From: Methylophaga muralis
Lineage (GTDB): Bacteria; Pseudomonadota; Gammaproteobacteria; Nitrosococcales; Methylophagaceae
Direction of reading: 5' to 3'
Assembly: GCF_001720165.1 (NCBI RefSeq)
Contig: NZ_MCRI01000001.1
Span: forward strand, 62,001 to 126,000
DNA: 64,000 nt
Position 1 is the stretch's first letter. Every line of letters begins with the position of its first letter. The notes beneath the pieces were generated by a model. It was given only the letters and a program-made list of their open reading frames with translations, did no database searches and was not told the DNA's origin. Positions 61,886-64,000 of the stretch are shown piece by piece. The position numbers were made by a program, and so were the translations under genes.

Positions 61886-63391
61886 CTAGTCGCGGATCTT
61901 CAAACGAATATCAATCTCTTTCAATTCCTGGCGCTCCTGAATCAGATCGGCTTCCGTTAATGGATGCTCTTCCAGCCAGCCGGTTGGCAGTGTCAATATC
62001 AATGAATTGCGATGCATGCTGAGGCCAACATGGGTGTCGGTCTTTTCACTGCGGCCGCGATTAAATACAAGAGATAAGCGTAATAAGATGGTCAGACGGG
62101 TGGTGGATTGCTGCATATCATCAGACAACTGTTTGATATGTTTTCGAGGGAAACTGCGACGCTGCCCTCTGACCATAGCCGCCAGTGCTTGTTGTTCTTC
62201 ACGTGAAAAACCCGGTAAATCCGAGTGTGCAACTAAGTAAGCAGAATGCTTGTGATATTGGTAATGCGAAATGGCCAATCCGACTTCATGTAATTTGGCC
62301 GCCCATTGCAGGCGATGTAGATGCTCTTCTCCACTGATTTCCCATTCGGTGGCAACCTGTTGATATAACTCCGTTGCCATTTTGCTAACCCGATCAGCGT
62401 GAGCTTCATCGACGTGATAACGACGGGCTAATGAATTGACCGTGCGGTCCCGTTCATCATCATGCTGAATACGGCCTTGTAAGTCGTAAAGCAAACCCTC
62501 ACGAAGTGCTCCATCTGACACAATCATCCGATCAATTTTTAATCGGTCGAATGATGCTTTTAAGACAGCAACCCCACCAGCCAATACATTGGCTCGTTCT
62601 GGACTTAAACCCTCCAATTGAAATTGATCGTGATGACCAGCCTCAATCATATGAGCAATAATTTTATCCAGAGCTTCGGTGGTGATTACCCCATTTTCGC
62701 TCCAACTCTGCGCTGTTGCTATACTGGCTACTGTACGAATTGTGCCGGAAGCGCCAACAGCCTCAACCCAACCAAGATTTTGATAGGGTCGTTGAATAGA
62801 ACGCAGCTTGATTGCCGCAGTTAATAAGGCTGCCTGCATACGCAATTGACTAACAGTACCATCGGTAAAGAATCGTTGAGTGAAACTAACACAGCCCATT
62901 TCCAGGCTTTCCCGGCGCATGCCTTCCAGCCCTTCACCAATAATAAATTCCGTGCTGCCACCACCAATATCCATCACCAGTCGGCGGCTATTATCAAAGG
63001 CTAATGAGCGCGAAACGCCCATATAGATTAGCCGTGCCTCTTCTTCGCCAGTGACTATTTCGATGGGATGGCCTAACGCCTGTCGGGCTTTACGCAGAAA
63101 TTCACGACTATTTTCAGCAACGCGTAATGTATTGGTACCAACTATCCTGACTTTTCCGGCAGGCAAATGTCGAATGCGCTCGCCGAAGCGTTCCAGACAG
63201 GCGATAGCGCGAGTCTGAGCCTCTTCGGACAACATATTGTGTTTATCCAGTCCGGCTCTTAGCTGCACCATTTCACGCAGTCGATCCATTACCTGGAAGT
63301 GCCCGTCACGCAATCGGGCAATGATCATATGAAAGCTGTTTGAACCGAGGTCTACAGCGGCGAGGACATCAAAATCTTCTGGTGTTTCCAT
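61886..63391 (-). CDS. ppx: Ppx/GppA exopolyphosphatase
   Basis: A 501-residue ASKHA-fold phosphatase that shortens polyphosphate or hydrolyses pppGpp to ppGpp. Motifs: AVDLGSNSFHMIIARL at the N-terminus, EEARLIYMGV, and LVMDIGGGSTEFIIGE. A C-terminal HD-type helical region follows (HLHRLQWAAKLHEVGLAISHYQYHKHSAYL). Ppx and GppA cannot be told apart reliably from sequence alone; nearby phoU favours Ppx. A terminator divides it from phoU. Confidence 0.9.
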   Translation of the reverse strand: METPEDFDVLAAVDLGSNSFHMIIARLRDGHFQVMDRLREMVQLRAGLDKHNMLSEEAQTRAIACLERFGERIRHLPAGKVRIVGTNTLRVAENSREFLRKARQALGHPIEIVTGEEEARLIYMGVSRSLAFDNSRRLVMDIGGGSTEFIIGEGLEGMRRESLEMGCVSFTQRFFTDGTVSQLRMQAALLTAAIKLRSIQRPYQNLGWVEAVGASGTIRTVASIATAQSWSENGVITTEALDKIIAHMIEAGHHDQFQLEGLSPERANVLAGGVAVLKASFDRLKIDRMIVSDGALREGLLYDLQGRIQHDDERDRTVNSLARRYHVDEAHADRVSKMATELYQQVATEWEISGEEHLHRLQWAAKLHEVGLAISHYQYHKHSAYLVAHSDLPGFSREEQQALAAMVRGQRRSFPRKHIKQLSDDMQQSTTRLTILLRLSLVFNRGRSEKTDTHVGLSMHRNSLILTLPTGWLEEHPLTEADLIQERQELKEIDIRLKIRD

Positions 63392-63468
63392 AAACTCAGC
63401 TTAAATGGACGTGATGGCATTTTGCCTGACTAAGACCGTGGATGCTACGAAGTTTGATAATTCGATGT

Positions 63469-63502
63469 AAAAAAAAGCCCGCATCCATGATGAATACGGG
63501 CC
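63469..63502 (-). terminator. Terminator after phoU
   Basis: On the minus strand GCCCGTATTC - ATCAT - GGATGCGGGC pairs over about 8 of 10 positions and is followed by T8. It lies 20 bases after the phoU stop. Confidence 0.85.
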
Positions 63503-63520
63503 GAGTCACGCGAGAGAAAT

Positions 63521-64000
63521 TTATTCGTTACCTTTAACCACTTTTTCCATTTTTTCAGCGGATAAATGTCTGACGTCCTTACCTTCAACCAGGTAAATGA
63601 TATGTTGAGAAATATTGCGTGAATGATCGCCGATACGTTCCAATGAGCGGGCTGACCACATCATGTCAATCGCACGACTGATAGTCCGTGGATCTTCCAT
63701 CATGTAGGTCATCAGTTGACGCATGATACCTTCATATTCCTCATCGACCTGACGATCTTCATGCGCTACCTGTAAGGCCGCATCAACATCAAAACGAGCG
63801 AAGGCATCCAGCGTGTTATGCAACATGCCTGACACATGTTGACCCAGTGCATGCAGCTCACGGTAATTCTTTTTCGGTCGATCTTTTTCGGCAAGGTTTA
63901 ATGCCATTCTGCCAATGCGTACCGCTTCATCACCGATACGTTCCAGATCGGTAATGGTTTTCAGAATACCGGTCACCAGTCTTAAATCACTGGCTGTGGG
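63521..64000 (-). CDS. phoU: Phosphate transport system regulator PhoU (cut by window edge)
   Basis: Only the C-terminal ~160 residues lie in the window; the frame is open at 64000. The helical repeats DLERIGDEAVRIGRMAL and SLERIGDHSRNISQHIIYLV are the paired metal-binding E/DxxxD motifs of PhoU, the negative regulator that links the Pst transporter to the PhoR/PhoB two-component system. The ATG at 63976 is internal. Next to ppx, the common phosphate-polyphosphate grouping. Confidence 0.93.
   Translation of the reverse strand, partial: PTASDLRLVTGILKTITDLERIGDEAVRIGRMALNLAEKDRPKKNYRELHALGQHVSGMLHNTLDAFARFDVDAALQVAHEDRQVDEEYEGIMRQLMTYMMEDPRTISRAIDMMWSARSLERIGDHSRNISQHIIYLVEGKDVRHLSAEKMEKVVKGNE

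Overview
The window reads as chromosome from a gammaproteobacterium of moderate G+C. Gene orders such as pilMNOPQ-aroK-aroB-damX and lnt-corC-ybeY-phoH-miaB are typical of that class. A quinoprotein amine dehydrogenase operon, several c-type cytochromes and a PedF/XoxG-like cytochrome remnant suggest a methylotroph-like marine bacterium of the Methylophaga kind. That placement is inference from gene content and was not tested by any search.

Layout. 1-11.3 kb: the tail of a PLP-dependent decarboxylase, damX/aroB/aroK, the type IV pilus alignment and secretin operon pilMNOPQ, and the divergent penicillin-binding protein 1A gene. 11.6-20.6 kb: an M48 protease, ribosomal protein L31, a methyltransferase, TrkH, and the envelope/RNA housekeeping block lnt-corC-ybeY-phoH-miaB. 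20.8-27 kb: a periplasmic glucan gene (opgG) with an acyltransferase, an HbpS/GlcG-like protein, a small DUF3185 membrane protein and ycaO, whose leader holds a terminator. 27-32 kb: a TetR-controlled RND efflux pump. 32-36 kb: a KefB/YbaL-type antiporter and a ferric-reductase-like flavocytochrome operon that includes a previously easy-to-miss 30-residue membrane peptide. 36.4-39.5 kb: molybdate regulator and transporter modE-modABC. 39.5-42.5 kb: small DUF proteins, a phospholipase D-like protein and a frameshifted LysE/RhtB exporter.

42.8-46.7 kb is the metabolic centrepiece: an operon of amine dehydrogenase large subunit, MauE-like and MauD-like maturation proteins, the TTQ-bearing small subunit and two c-type cytochromes. 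Order and sequence fit aromatic amine dehydrogenase (aauBEDA) better than methylamine dehydrogenase. Electrons from periplasmic amine oxidation would pass to the linked cytochromes. The small subunit has lost both cysteines of one conserved disulfide.

46.7-52.4 kb is an accessory stretch: a TonB-receptor remnant, an HxlR/SDR pair, a YdhR-like gene bracketed by diverged repeats, a YihY membrane protein, and an A+T-rich segment with two orphan genes separated by a structure that looks like an integron attC site and bordered by matching 15-bp repeats. It abuts radC. This is the best place in the window to look for an undescribed (possibly defence) system, but no function can be proven from sequence alone.

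52.5-64 kb: radC, a TonB receptor with a PepSY membrane protein (metal uptake), a cytochrome b561, a hemerythrin-like protein lacking iron ligands, thyA, a sigma54-activator-like protein that has lost GAFTGA, a SafE-like membrane protein, a frameshifted cytochrome c, a ppx/gppA phosphatase and the end of phoU. No rRNA, tRNA, CRISPR array, integrase or intact transposase was recognised.
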